Source of the DNA: Hungatella sp. UBA5385
Lineage (GTDB): Bacteria > Bacillota > Clostridia > Lachnospirales > Lachnospiraceae
DNA: 7,751 bases
NCBI GenBank assembly: GCA_002409995.1
Contig: DHOR01000058.1
Coordinates: forward strand, 662 to 8,412
Direction: 5' to 3'
Below, piece after piece: positions 1-5,776 of the stretch; position 1 is the first letter of the stretch; each line of letters starts with the position of its first letter. A program made the position numbers and the translations under genes. A model generated the notes under the pieces. That model searched no databases and was not told the DNA's origin. It was given only the letters and a program-made list of their open reading frames with translations.

Positions 1-2
1 CA

Positions 3-13
3 GGTCGAACCCC
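3..13. repeat. Left copy of an 11-bp inverted repeat shared by the two window ends
   Basis: GGTCGAACCCC here is the exact reverse complement of GGGGTTCGACC at 7720-7730. Three further bases on the inner side also match (14 of 18 over the aligned 18-mers). An 11-mer inverted pair is expected by chance somewhere in a window of this size, but a pair within about 30 bases of both ends is unlikely by chance. It may be part of a mobile-element end or of a repeat at which an assembly contig stops. No transposase gene is visible. Confidence 0.4.
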
Positions 14-60
14 GGAGGAAAAAATTCTAAGGTTAAAATAAGAAAACAGCAAAAATAAAC

Positions 61-136
61 ATATAAAAAACACCTCCACATGAAATACCAGATGCCTGTA
101 TAGCATGTTCATTTCATTGGGAGGTGTTTTTTATAT
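61..136. terminator. Long bidirectional hairpin terminator after the M56 protease gene
   Basis: Positions 61-77 and 120-136 are perfect 17-bp reverse complements. The outer stem pairs an A-run with a T-run around CACCTCC/GGAGGTG. A second 6-bp stem lies inside (TGAAAT at 81-86 with ATTTCA at 111-116), with a further ATGC/GCAT pair in the loop. The hairpin starts 16 nt past the stop codon of the minus-strand protease gene. On the minus strand the stem ends in a U-run, as in an intrinsic terminator. Because the stem has A on one side and T on the other, it should work in both directions. Its 76-nt length is more than a terminator needs. Confidence 0.8.
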
Positions 137-152
137 GCTGGTGTTTTTGTAT

Positions 153-1517
153 TTAAAACTTCAGTTCAGATTTTTTCATGTACCCCGTAGAACCCGCAAA
201 CTTTACTTTTGCTGCAGTAGTGGCATTAGAACTATCAATAACCTTTACTGATGAGCCTTTAACATAAAATAATAAGTTATTACATGAAGAATCACTATAA
301 AATCCGTTCTTTTCATATTTTCCCGCTGCGTAAACAGCTTTCTTAACAGGAATAGTTGTATCGTATAAAATTGGTATGCCATCTTCGTCATAGGTAATAA
401 TCATTTCCGGGAAATTTGCTTCGTTAAATTCGTAATTAAATTCTTCTGTAAATGCTATACGCATTTCCTGTTCTATCTCCGCGTCGGTTTTTGCAGCAAT
501 TAATATGGGATAAGTTATTTCGGCATCTGTAGGGTCTGCATATGCTGTTATTGAACCTAAAATAAAAGTAAAAGCAAAGCAAGCAGCAAGCATAAAAATG
601 CCTATGGATTTTTTCGGATTACTTGTGATAATTGATATTCTATTTTTCATAGTCTCTTTACCTCCATAGAAATGTGTAGATAATGCAGTATATTGCTTGG
701 AATACCTATTAGCTGCTCGAATAATTGCTAATGCATATAGCTGCTTGTCACATTTACTTAACTTTTCTGCCACTGCTTCATCGCAAGACAATTCACAAAA
801 ATGAGTAATTGCTTTAGCAAACAAATATATAACAGGATTAAACCAGTTAATGGCAACTGCTAATACTAATGCGCTTTTAAATAGTAAATCTCTTCTTTTG
901 AAGTGAATTAGCTCGTGGCTAAGGATAAACTTCAGTTCTTCGTAAGATGGTTGTTCCTCAGGAAGAAGAATCGTTGGATGTAATAACTGTATCAGCATTG
1001 GGCTGCCTAAGCAGACACATTTTTTAAGTCCTATATGAGATGTTATTCCCATTTGTGCTTTCACCTCATGGAATATAGCCAATGTCTGCTGATCCGATAC
1101 ATCGGTGCTCCAACGTCTTACTGTTTTTAAAAAATGAGCATGTCTAATTCCATGGTATATTAACATTGATATAGCACCAACCAGCCATACTATAAAAACA
1201 ATTTGCATTAACTCAAGTGAAATGCCCTCCGTTATATTATTCTGGTGTTCCCATGTATTATCCCGGGTAACTACAAAAACGTTCCGAACCATAGCTGTTC
1301 CCTTTGAGAGTTTGCCGATTTCATCTCCTATTGGAACCAGAATAGGAATCTGAGGTCTGAATGGAATGATGAAACCCAGTAGTATCAGCAATCCCGGATA
1401 ATAAAAACCCTTTGGCGAATAGCGTACTACAAGGAAATGAGATGCCAATAAATACAGTAATGCCACCACTGCCATAGAACTGGAGCAGCGTAATAACTGG
1501 TTCATAAAAACAATCAA
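153..1517 (-). CDS. BlaR1-type M56 membrane metalloprotease with an SH3-like C-terminal domain
   Basis: Probable zinc membrane protease and signal transducer of 454 aa that would inactivate the partner BlaI-type repressor. Predicted membrane segments lie near residues 14-31, 38-54, 103-123 and 304-326. The protease domain between the third and last segments carries the zinc motif HELIH (201-205) and the downstream ELSCDE (242-247), whose glutamate is the expected third ligand. In BlaR1/MecR1 the part after the last segment is an extracellular penicillin-binding domain. Here only about 125 residues follow, with no SxxK-type transpeptidase signature. The last 60 (about 393-453) look like a bacterial SH3 domain (VKVID...AKVKF...TGYMKKSEL), so beta-lactam sensing is unlikely. 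The start is TTG at 1517, with GGAGGG 7 nt upstream; an in-frame ATG at 1505 is too far from that site. The TTGA overlap with the repressor stop suggests translational coupling. The family call is firm; the signal is unknown. Confidence 0.9.
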   Translation of the reverse strand: MIVFMNQLLRCSSSMAVVALLYLLASHFLVVRYSPKGFYYPGLLILLGFIIPFRPQIPILVPIGDEIGKLSKGTAMVRNVFVVTRDNTWEHQNNITEGISLELMQIVFIVWLVGAISMLIYHGIRHAHFLKTVRRWSTDVSDQQTLAIFHEVKAQMGITSHIGLKKCVCLGSPMLIQLLHPTILLPEEQPSYEELKFILSHELIHFKRRDLLFKSALVLAVAINWFNPVIYLFAKAITHFCELSCDEAVAEKLSKCDKQLYALAIIRAANRYSKQYTALSTHFYGGKETMKNRISIITSNPKKSIGIFMLAACFAFTFILGSITAYADPTDAEITYPILIAAKTDAEIEQEMRIAFTEEFNYEFNEANFPEMIITYDEDGIPILYDTTIPVKKAVYAAGKYEKNGFYSDSSCNNLLFYVKGSSVKVIDSSNATTAAKVKFAGSTGYMKKSELKF

Positions 1518-1903
1518 CTTTCGTCCCTCCGTTGGTCAGCCCATTTGATAAGCTCTGCAATGTCATCTTCGCTAAGTGAATTTCCCTGGTATACCGTGTT
1601 GACAAGGTTAAGAATCGAATTATTGTGGTATTGCTTAACAAAGCTGCTTGTTTCAAATTGTAAATACTGGTCCCGCCCAATAAGCGGGGTAAAGTACCGT
1701 TCCTTTCCTTTTTTTTCGGTTTTGAGGAATCCACGGTCTACAAGCCGCCCTAAAAGTGTGTGAATGGTCTGCGGTTTCCAAACCTTCTCACCATCTCTGT
1801 TTAAAACTTCCATTAGCATATTTGATGTCACCGGAGGCTCCAACTGCCATGCCGCCTGCATGATCTCAAACTCTGCGTCCGGTAACCGTTTTATCGTAGT
1901 CAA
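1514..1903 (-). CDS. BlaI/MecI/CopY-family winged-helix repressor
   Basis: Cytoplasmic DNA-binding repressor of 129 aa, the usual length for the family. The N-terminal winged helix covers about residues 5-75. It has the typical opening LPDAEFEIM, the recognition-helix region WKPQTIHTLLGRLVDRG (42-58), and the wing GFLKTEKKGKERYFTPL. The C-terminal helices (about 80-125) should form the dimerisation domain, which the M56 partner cleaves in characterised systems. The start is TTG at 1903 with AAGGAG at 1911-1916, 7 nt away; no better ATG lies nearby. It is the first gene of a two-gene operon with the protease. Two operator-like dyads in its own promoter indicate autoregulation. No beta-lactamase or other obvious target lies in the window, so the regulon must include genes elsewhere or just this operon. 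I am confident of the family but not of the inducer. Confidence 0.93.
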   Translation of the reverse strand: MTTIKRLPDAEFEIMQAAWQLEPPVTSNMLMEVLNRDGEKVWKPQTIHTLLGRLVDRGFLKTEKKGKERYFTPLIGRDQYLQFETSSFVKQYHNNSILNLVNTVYQGNSLSEDDIAELIKWADQRRDES

Positions 1904-1920
1904 AATTTATCTCCTTTCTC

Positions 1921-1930
1921 TACAATTGTC
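1921..1930. promoter_or_regulatory. BlaI-type operator 2 (imperfect dyad near the transcription start)
   Basis: TACAATTGTC matches the TACA-N2-TGTA core with one mismatch and contains the perfect palindrome ACAATTGT. Its centre is 22 bp from that of operator 1, about two helical turns, so two repressor dimers could bind the same face. It lies at or just after the predicted transcription start. Confidence 0.5.
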
Positions 1931-1938
1931 TTATTTGT

Positions 1939-1967
1939 ATTCTACATCTGTAGATAATGAAAGTCAA
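1939..1967 (-). promoter_or_regulatory. Promoter of the repressor-protease operon
   Basis: On the minus strand, TTGACT (1967-1962) and TAGAAT (1944-1939) are separated by exactly 17 nt, a good sigma-A-type promoter. Transcription should start near 1932, about 30 nt upstream of the repressor start. The -10 box and part of the spacer are covered by a BlaI-type operator. Confidence 0.75.
1941..1954. promoter_or_regulatory. BlaI-type operator 1 (perfect dyad over the -10)
   Basis: TCTACATCTGTAGA has perfect 6-bp arms around a 2-nt centre and contains the TACA-N2-TGTA core typical of BlaI/MecI operators. It overlaps the -10 box, where repressor binding would block RNA polymerase. Confidence 0.75.
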
Positions 1968-1998
1968 GGGTATTTTGCAGTATTGGATGGGATACGGA

Positions 1999-2028
1999 AA
2001 ATCCAGCCGTCAACAGGCGGCTGGATTT
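1999..2028 (-). terminator. Intrinsic terminator of the NmrA-like reductase gene
   Basis: AAATCCAGCCG (1999-2009) pairs perfectly with CGGCTGGATTT (2018-2028) around an 8-nt loop. It begins 9 nt past the reductase stop codon. Reading the minus strand, the stem ends in a short run of T. It should insulate the reductase gene from the repressor promoter that starts at 1967. Confidence 0.75.
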
Positions 2029-2036
2029 AGCAGGTT

Positions 2037-2918
2037 TTACTTATTTGTTGCTGGGATTATCTCATTAATCAGTTTAATCAACGCTTCATTGATTGGGGTG
2101 GCGGGATGACCAAGCAAGTTCTCCAAATCATTGCTTTCAACTTCCAACGCTCCCTCGCGCATCCCCTTCTGGATTTCAACCATCATGGGAAGAGCAGCCT
2201 CTGGAACTCCGGCACTTTTCATAATATCAACGTATTCCACATCGGAAACTTTTTGTAATGGAATCTCTTTCTCTAATACAGATTCAATAGCAGAAACCAA
2301 CTCTTCCTGGGTTCTTGGCTTACCAGAAAGCTCGTAAATGGTATTTTCATGTCCGATTCCAGCCAATACAACAGCGGTTGCTTCCGCTAAGTCCTGACGG
2401 AGCACCCAACCTATTTTCCCATTTCCAACAGCCGTTATCCAAGGGGCACCCGCCATAGCGGTCTGGATGCTCCCGATTTCATTTTCAAGATACCAGTTAT
2501 TCCTTAGAAATGAATAAGGAATACCAGTTTTGAGAATGGCGGCCTCTGTAGCTTTGTAAGCAGGAGCAAGGCAAAAGCTGCTTATATCTGCTTTGGGAGC
2601 GCTGGTAAAGGCAATGAATTTTACATTGTCTCGAACTGCGGCATCAACTGCATTCATGTGTTGACTTATCCTAACTTCATCTCCGGGTACAACATCAGAG
2701 GTAGGAATAATCAGAAGTTTGTCGATTCCTGTGAAATCAAGTGTTTCCGGCTTGCTAAAATCACCTTGCCGTACCTCAACTCCCTGGACCTTCAATCCTT
2801 CTGCTTTTTCGGGGGTTCGTACACTAACGGCCAATTGATTTGCGGGAATCATTTTCAATAGACTGTTAACTACTTTTGTTCCAAACTGGCCTGTTGTGCC
2901 TGTGACCATAATTTTCAT
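2037..2918 (-). CDS. NmrA/QorB-like NAD(P)-binding reductase
   Basis: Cytoplasmic short-chain-dehydrogenase-like protein of 293 aa, similar in layout to E. coli YtfG/QorB, an NAD(P)H:quinone oxidoreductase. The N-terminus has a Rossmann strand and glycine-rich dinucleotide loop (MVTGTTGQFG, 4-13), followed by a VRTPEKA segment (33-39) where NADPH is discriminated in this family. Further family features are KFIAFTSAP (100-108), a PYSFLRNNWYLEN segment (about 134-146) and GNGKIGWVLRQDLAEA (about 165-180). No membrane segment or signal peptide is seen. ATG at 2918 has GGAGG at 2925-2929, 6 nt away. The gene is divergent from an HxlR regulator, the same pairing as ytfG/ytfH in E. coli. A role in reducing quinones or other electrophiles is therefore the best guess. 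The exact substrate cannot be read from sequence; other NmrA-like proteins are redox sensors rather than enzymes. Confidence 0.88.
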   Translation of the reverse strand: MKIMVTGTTGQFGTKVVNSLLKMIPANQLAVSVRTPEKAEGLKVQGVEVRQGDFSKPETLDFTGIDKLLIIPTSDVVPGDEVRISQHMNAVDAAVRDNVKFIAFTSAPKADISSFCLAPAYKATEAAILKTGIPYSFLRNNWYLENEIGSIQTAMAGAPWITAVGNGKIGWVLRQDLAEATAVVLAGIGHENTIYELSGKPRTQEELVSAIESVLEKEIPLQKVSDVEYVDIMKSAGVPEAALPMMVEIQKGMREGALEVESNDLENLLGHPATPINEALIKLINEIIPATNK

Positions 2919-2964
2919 TTTAAACCTCCATTTTTTTGTTTTATCTGGGAATCGTTATTTTTCA

Positions 2965-2993
2965 TTTACATATTCCATTTTAATGAGTATAAT
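2965..2993 (+). promoter_or_regulatory. Promoter of the HxlR regulator gene
   Basis: TTTACA (2965-2970) and a perfect TATAAT (2988-2993) are 17 nt apart. The predicted start near 3000 leaves a leader of about 58 nt before the ATG at 3058. Confidence 0.7.
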
Positions 2994-3005
2994 CGAATTA
3001 TACAA
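2977..3005 (-). promoter_or_regulatory. Candidate promoter of the reductase gene
   Basis: On the minus strand, TTGTAT (3005-3000) and TAAAAT (2982-2977) are 17 nt apart. The -35 match is poor. An alternative is the perfect TATAAT at 3002-2997, which has no recognisable -35. Either choice overlaps the plus-strand promoter, so the two genes would compete for polymerase. Confidence 0.4.
2987..3003. promoter_or_regulatory. 17-bp dyad holding a TATAAT box on each strand
   Basis: GTATAAT-CGA-ATTATAC has perfect 7-bp arms. The left arm contains the -10 box of the regulator promoter, and the right arm contains TATAAT on the other strand. It could be an operator, a bidirectional promoter core, or both. 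Confidence 0.5.
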
Positions 3006-3025
3006 GTACGTTATTATTTAATAGG

Positions 3026-3045
3026 TACTATCAAATTTAATAGTA
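3026..3045. promoter_or_regulatory. Candidate HxlR-family operator
   Basis: TACTAT (3026-3031) and ATAGTA (3040-3045) form a perfect inverted repeat with an 8-nt spacer. A third half-site-like ATAG lies at 3021-3024. The sequence resembles the TACTAT/AGTA-type boxes I recall for B. subtilis YodB. It lies in the leader of the HxlR gene, just before its ribosome binding site, and upstream of the divergent reductase promoter. Binding there could repress both genes. Confidence 0.5.
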
Positions 3046-3057
3046 TTGGAGATAAAA

Positions 3058-3396
3058 ATGAAAGTAGAATATGATGAAACTGATATTACAACTTGCCCCG
3101 TAGCAGGGGTTCAAAAAATTGTTCGCGGGAAATGGACTATGGTCATAATCCATTTTCTAAGTCAATCTACCTTGCGTTTTGGCGAATTGAGCCGTAAAAT
3201 GCCGCAGGTGACCCAGGCCAATCTGACTAAAGAGCTGCGTATGCTGGAGGAATACGGACTTATACATCGGGAAGTTTATAGAGAGGTTCCTCCCAAAGTA
3301 GAATATTCCCTTACAGAAATAGGTGTGAAATTTCTCCCAGTGATTGAAGCACTTGGAGCATGGGCTGTTGAGTACGAGCAACTAAGAAGCAAATAA
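3058..3396 (+). CDS. HxlR-family (DUF24) winged-helix regulator with a single cysteine
   Basis: Small MarR-like DNA-binding regulator of 112 aa. The family core runs from CPVAGVQKIVRGKW (13-26), through the recognition-helix region (LRFGELSRKMPQVTQANLTKELRMLEEYGL) to the wing (HREVYREVPPKVEYSLTEIG), then a C-terminal dimerisation helix. Cys13 is the only cysteine, at the position used as the redox or electrophile sensor in characterised relatives such as YodB and HypR. A TTG at 3046 opens the same frame 4 codons earlier. I chose ATG at 3058 because GGAG (3048-3051) sits 6 nt before it, while the TTG has no such site. It is divergent from the NmrA-like reductase, its likely target. The family call is firm. 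The quinone or electrophile signal is inferred from the cysteine and the neighbour. Confidence 0.92.
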   Translation: MKVEYDETDITTCPVAGVQKIVRGKWTMVIIHFLSQSTLRFGELSRKMPQVTQANLTKELRMLEEYGLIHREVYREVPPKVEYSLTEIGVKFLPVIEALGAWAVEYEQLRSK

Positions 3397-3439
3397 AGTC
3401 TCGTTTCTAAGCAGCAGGTGCTATGATTGTAATAACGCA

Positions 3440-3488
3440 AAAGTCGGCATAGCTTGATGTGCTGCGCCGACTTTCCAATTATTTTTTT
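3440..3488 (+). terminator. Intrinsic terminator of the HxlR gene
   Basis: AAAGTCGGC (3440-3448) pairs with GCCGACTTT (3466-3474). AGC/GCT adds a short inner stem in the 17-nt loop. A run of seven T (3482-3488) follows after 7 nt, a little far from the stem for a standard terminator. Confidence 0.6.
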
Positions 3489-3504
3489 CTAACTCACTGT
3501 CCCA

Positions 3505-3539
3505 ATGAAATCACAGATGCTTTGGCACCTCCATTTCAT
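3505..3539. terminator. Weak hairpin after the second CobW-family gene
   Basis: ATGAAAT (3505-3511) pairs with ATTTCAT (3533-3539), with a possible inner TGC/GCA pair. It lies just past the stop of the minus-strand GTPase gene. The next 30 nt on that strand include an A-run rather than a U-run, so its role as a terminator is uncertain. The plus-strand terminator at 3440-3488 may serve this gene as well, since its stem begins and ends in A/T. Confidence 0.3.
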
Positions 3540-3545
3540 CAAAAG

Positions 3546-4499
3546 CTAAAACTGTACATAATCTCTGATAGGTAATGTCTGTTCCACTGAATCAGCATAG
3601 AGAACAGGCCCCTCCCCTTCATAATCTTTCCAGTATTCGTAAGCAATCTTCGCTCTTACCTTTACCCACTGCCTGGTTTCCAGATGCTTTGCCTCTCTAG
3701 CTTTTGTCACAAAGCCAAGAAATGACATATCATCTTCGCAGCAGGTCATTGCCATACGCCCTGGCACAAAGTAATTTCTGGGAAATTCAGGAGATTTTAA
3801 AACCATAGCTGTAAACTCCACAGTTTTCCCTTCATAGCGGTCCCGTCTTTCCATACAGTCTATATACCAGATTCCATAGGCTTCCGGTGATATATTAATG
3901 ATATCTTGTGTAATATCAAATGGAAGGTCTTCATCTGATATCTCATTGATCTCACCTTCAGTGTCTTCAAATACAATTTCTCCCCGCTGGCACATAGCCT
4001 TTAAGGTTCTGCGGTATCCTGACAAATCCTCAATTCCGTCACAGCGGTTGCAGATAATCAGCTCTGAATTGCGAACCATTGCATAGAGAAGGGATTTCAT
4101 ATTTGCAGCATATAGCTCAAAGGTGGACATATCTATAATGCTGATCTGCTGGTAAATCTTCCAATCCGATGGCAGCTTCAGCTCATCTAAATTCCACATT
4201 CCATTCCACTCAATGAGAACACGTTCCGGATTATACAAAAGTTCCAGCTCAAGCAGCCGCTCAGCATTTAATTCTTCCATATTATCAATATAGATTGCTG
4301 CTGTCTTTGTCTCCTTCAGCAGCTCTTCATCATATTCTGTATCACCGTCTTCACAGACAATCAGCAGTGTTTTGCCGTCTGTCTGAAAATAATCCTGTTC
4401 CATAGTAAACTGGAGAAACTGGGTTTTCCCAGCCTCCAGAAATCCATTTACAAGGAAAACCGGCATAAATTCCTCTTCCATTGTATCTGTATTACCCAT
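3546..4499 (-). CDS. Divergent CobW-like GTPase fused to a DUF1980/YcgQ-like C-terminal domain
   Basis: Predicted cytoplasmic protein of 317 aa. The N-terminal half is a CobW/UreG/HypB-type G domain with an intact P-loop GFLEAGKT (19-26), a Walker-B-like VLIEWNG (94-100), IDMSTF (122-127), and NRCD (151-154) where NKxD is usual. It lacks the ENEFGE segment and the CxCC metal motif of metal-transferring CobW proteins, so metal handling by this domain may be lost or altered. The C-terminus (about 207-317) does not resemble CobW_C. Its pattern YEGKTVEFTAMV, FVPGRMAMTCCEDD, FLGFVT, QWVKVRAKI and a final RDYVQF matches my knowledge of the C-terminal part of DUF1980 proteins (YcgQ, TIGR03943). Those normally work with a UPF0718-type permease, which is absent here. 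ATG at 4499 has GGAGG at 4505-4509, 5 nt away; an in-frame ATG four codons earlier is part of that binding site. It is second in an operon, 29 nt after the canonical CobW gene. Confidence 0.8.
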   Translation of the reverse strand: MGNTDTMEEEFMPVFLVNGFLEAGKTQFLQFTMEQDYFQTDGKTLLIVCEDGDTEYDEELLKETKTAAIYIDNMEELNAERLLELELLYNPERVLIEWNGMWNLDELKLPSDWKIYQQISIIDMSTFELYAANMKSLLYAMVRNSELIICNRCDGIEDLSGYRRTLKAMCQRGEIVFEDTEGEINEISDEDLPFDITQDIINISPEAYGIWYIDCMERRDRYEGKTVEFTAMVLKSPEFPRNYFVPGRMAMTCCEDDMSFLGFVTKAREAKHLETRQWVKVRAKIAYEYWKDYEGEGPVLYADSVEQTLPIRDYVQF

Positions 4500-4528
4500 A
4501 ATTTCCTCCATTCAGCCTGGGGATGAGG

Positions 4529-5722
4529 TTATCTGCCGAAGGCTTTCTTTAATTCTTCTTCATTTAATTTTGCACCGATTACACATATCTTTCCTGTATA
4601 GTCAGGTGCACCGTTGCGAATTTCATACTGCTCCGGCACCAGATCAAAATAAAGCCATTGACCCTTTTCTTCTCCTGGAACCATTCCCTTTGCTCTGAGA
4701 ACTTCACCATATAAATCGCCATAAGCCAGTTCATCTAAAATTTTATCAAGAGCTTCTTTGGTAATAGAACCTGCATTTTCAATACCCCAGCTGGTGAAGA
4801 CTTCATCGGCATGATGGTGGTGATCGTGATCGTGGTCCTGACCGCAGCCGCAGAAAGCGCCTTCATGATCGTGATGGTGATTGTCATGATCGTGACCGCA
4901 GCCACAAGAACTTCCTTCATGGTCATGATGGTGTTCCTCATGGTCGTGATCGCCATCATGGCCGTGATCATGACCACAACTGCAGGTACCATCCTCATGG
5001 TGATAATGTCCATGGTCATGTTCTCCATGATCATGTCCGCAGCCGCAGCCACAACTATCATCGTGATGATCATGGTGGTGGTAATGCTGTCCTCTCACCT
5101 CATCAAGCAATTCCTCTATCATATTATCCTGCTTCTCAATAATCTCAAGCAGCTGTGATCCTGTTAGTTCTTCACAGGGAGTTGTTATAATAGAAGCATT
5201 GGAATTATGTTCACGGATCATCTCCACCGCCTGATTTACTTTATTTTCAGGAGCAATATCTGTACGGCTCAGCACAACAGTGCCTGCATTTTCAATCTGG
5301 TTGTTAAAAAATTCACCGAAATTCTTCATGTACATTCTGCATTTTGCAGCATCAACAATTGTCACAGCACTATTTAAAGTCACATCAACCTTTGCTGCCA
5401 CATCAACAACTGCCTTCATAACATCAGACAGCTTGCCAACTCCAGATGGCTCAATAATTACCCTGTCTGGCTTATATTTTGTAAGCACCTCTTCCAGTGA
5501 AGCTCCAAAGTCACCTACTAGAGAACAGCAGATACAGCCGGAATTCATTTCCCGTATCTCAATGCCAGCGTCCTTTAAAAATCCGCCGTCAATGCCGATC
5601 TCACCAAATTCATTTTCAATAAGAACCACTTGTTCTCCAGAAATAGCCTCCTGAAGCAGTTTCTTAATAAAAGTTGTTTTTCCGGCACCAAGGAAACCGG
5701 AAATAATATCAATCTTAGTCAT
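4529..5722 (-). CDS. CobW-family GTP-dependent metallochaperone with His/Cys-rich insert
   Basis: Cytoplasmic G3E-family GTPase of 397 aa that probably delivers a transition metal (zinc, cobalt or nickel) to client proteins. The G domain has the P-loop GFLGAGKTT (9-17), the switch segment ENEFGEIGIDGG (36-47), the metal-binding CICC (63-66), Walker B VIIEPSG (88-94) and SRTD (152-155) in place of NKxD. Residues 213-304 hold about 34 His and 9 Cys with many Asp and Gly. CobW_C follows from about 307 (VFTSWGIE, AKGMVP, WLYFDLVPEQYEIR, DYTGKICVIGAKL). Many CobW proteins have a short His-rich stretch; this one is long and also has four CxC clusters. The start is ATG at 5722, with AGAGGA about 12 nt upstream, a long spacing. 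It leads a two-gene operon. The metal cannot be told from sequence; no obvious Bacillus-type Zur box is present upstream. Confidence 0.93.
   Translation of the reverse strand: MTKIDIISGFLGAGKTTFIKKLLQEAISGEQVVLIENEFGEIGIDGGFLKDAGIEIREMNSGCICCSLVGDFGASLEEVLTKYKPDRVIIEPSGVGKLSDVMKAVVDVAAKVDVTLNSAVTIVDAAKCRMYMKNFGEFFNNQIENAGTVVLSRTDIAPENKVNQAVEMIREHNSNASIITTPCEELTGSQLLEIIEKQDNMIEELLDEVRGQHYHHHDHHDDSCGCGCGHDHGEHDHGHYHHEDGTCSCGHDHGHDGDHDHEEHHHDHEGSSCGCGHDHDNHHHDHEGAFCGCGQDHDHDHHHHADEVFTSWGIENAGSITKEALDKILDELAYGDLYGEVLRAKGMVPGEEKGQWLYFDLVPEQYEIRNGAPDYTGKICVIGAKLNEEELKKAFGR
4826..4933 (-). repeat. Tandem 54-bp (18-aa) repeat in the metal-binding insert
   Basis: Two adjacent 54-bp units (4880-4933 and 4826-4879) are about three-quarters identical. 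They encode residues 264-281 and 282-299 of the CobW protein. Each unit reads HHHDHEG, two variable residues, CGCG, then a His/Asp run. Two earlier CxC clusters (224-229 and 247-250) look like more decayed copies. The insert seems to have grown by duplication of a metal-binding unit. Confidence 0.8.
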
Positions 5723-5754
5723 TATTTTTTAAATCCTCTTTTCTTCACAGAGTT

Positions 5755-5770
5755 TTATAGCAAACTATAA
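5755..5770. promoter_or_regulatory. Operator-like dyad upstream of the CobW operon
   Basis: TTATAGCAAACTATAA has perfect 6-bp arms around CAAA. It lies 33 nt before the CobW start codon, at about the predicted transcription start, a good place for a metal-responsive repressor. It does not match the Zur, MntR, AdcR or NikR boxes I know. Confidence 0.4.
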
Positions 5771-5776
5771 TTACTT

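Noticed and set aside
153..1903. A beta-lactam resistance operon
   Set aside because: There is no beta-lactamase or PBP2a gene, and the protease lacks the penicillin-binding sensor domain. The pair should not be read as a resistance determinant.
1321..2030. Open frames at 1321-1734 (minus), 1545-1763 and 1764-2030 (plus)
   Set aside because: They overlap the well-supported protease and repressor genes, have no recognisable protein features, and one runs through the repressor promoter and operators.
4735..5158. Open frames of 112 and 115 codons on both strands across the His/Cys-rich insert
   Set aside because: They are very Met/Ile/Val/Thr-rich products of the repetitive GAT/CAT/ATG codons in other frames. 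They lie wholly inside a well-supported CobW gene and have no ribosome binding site.
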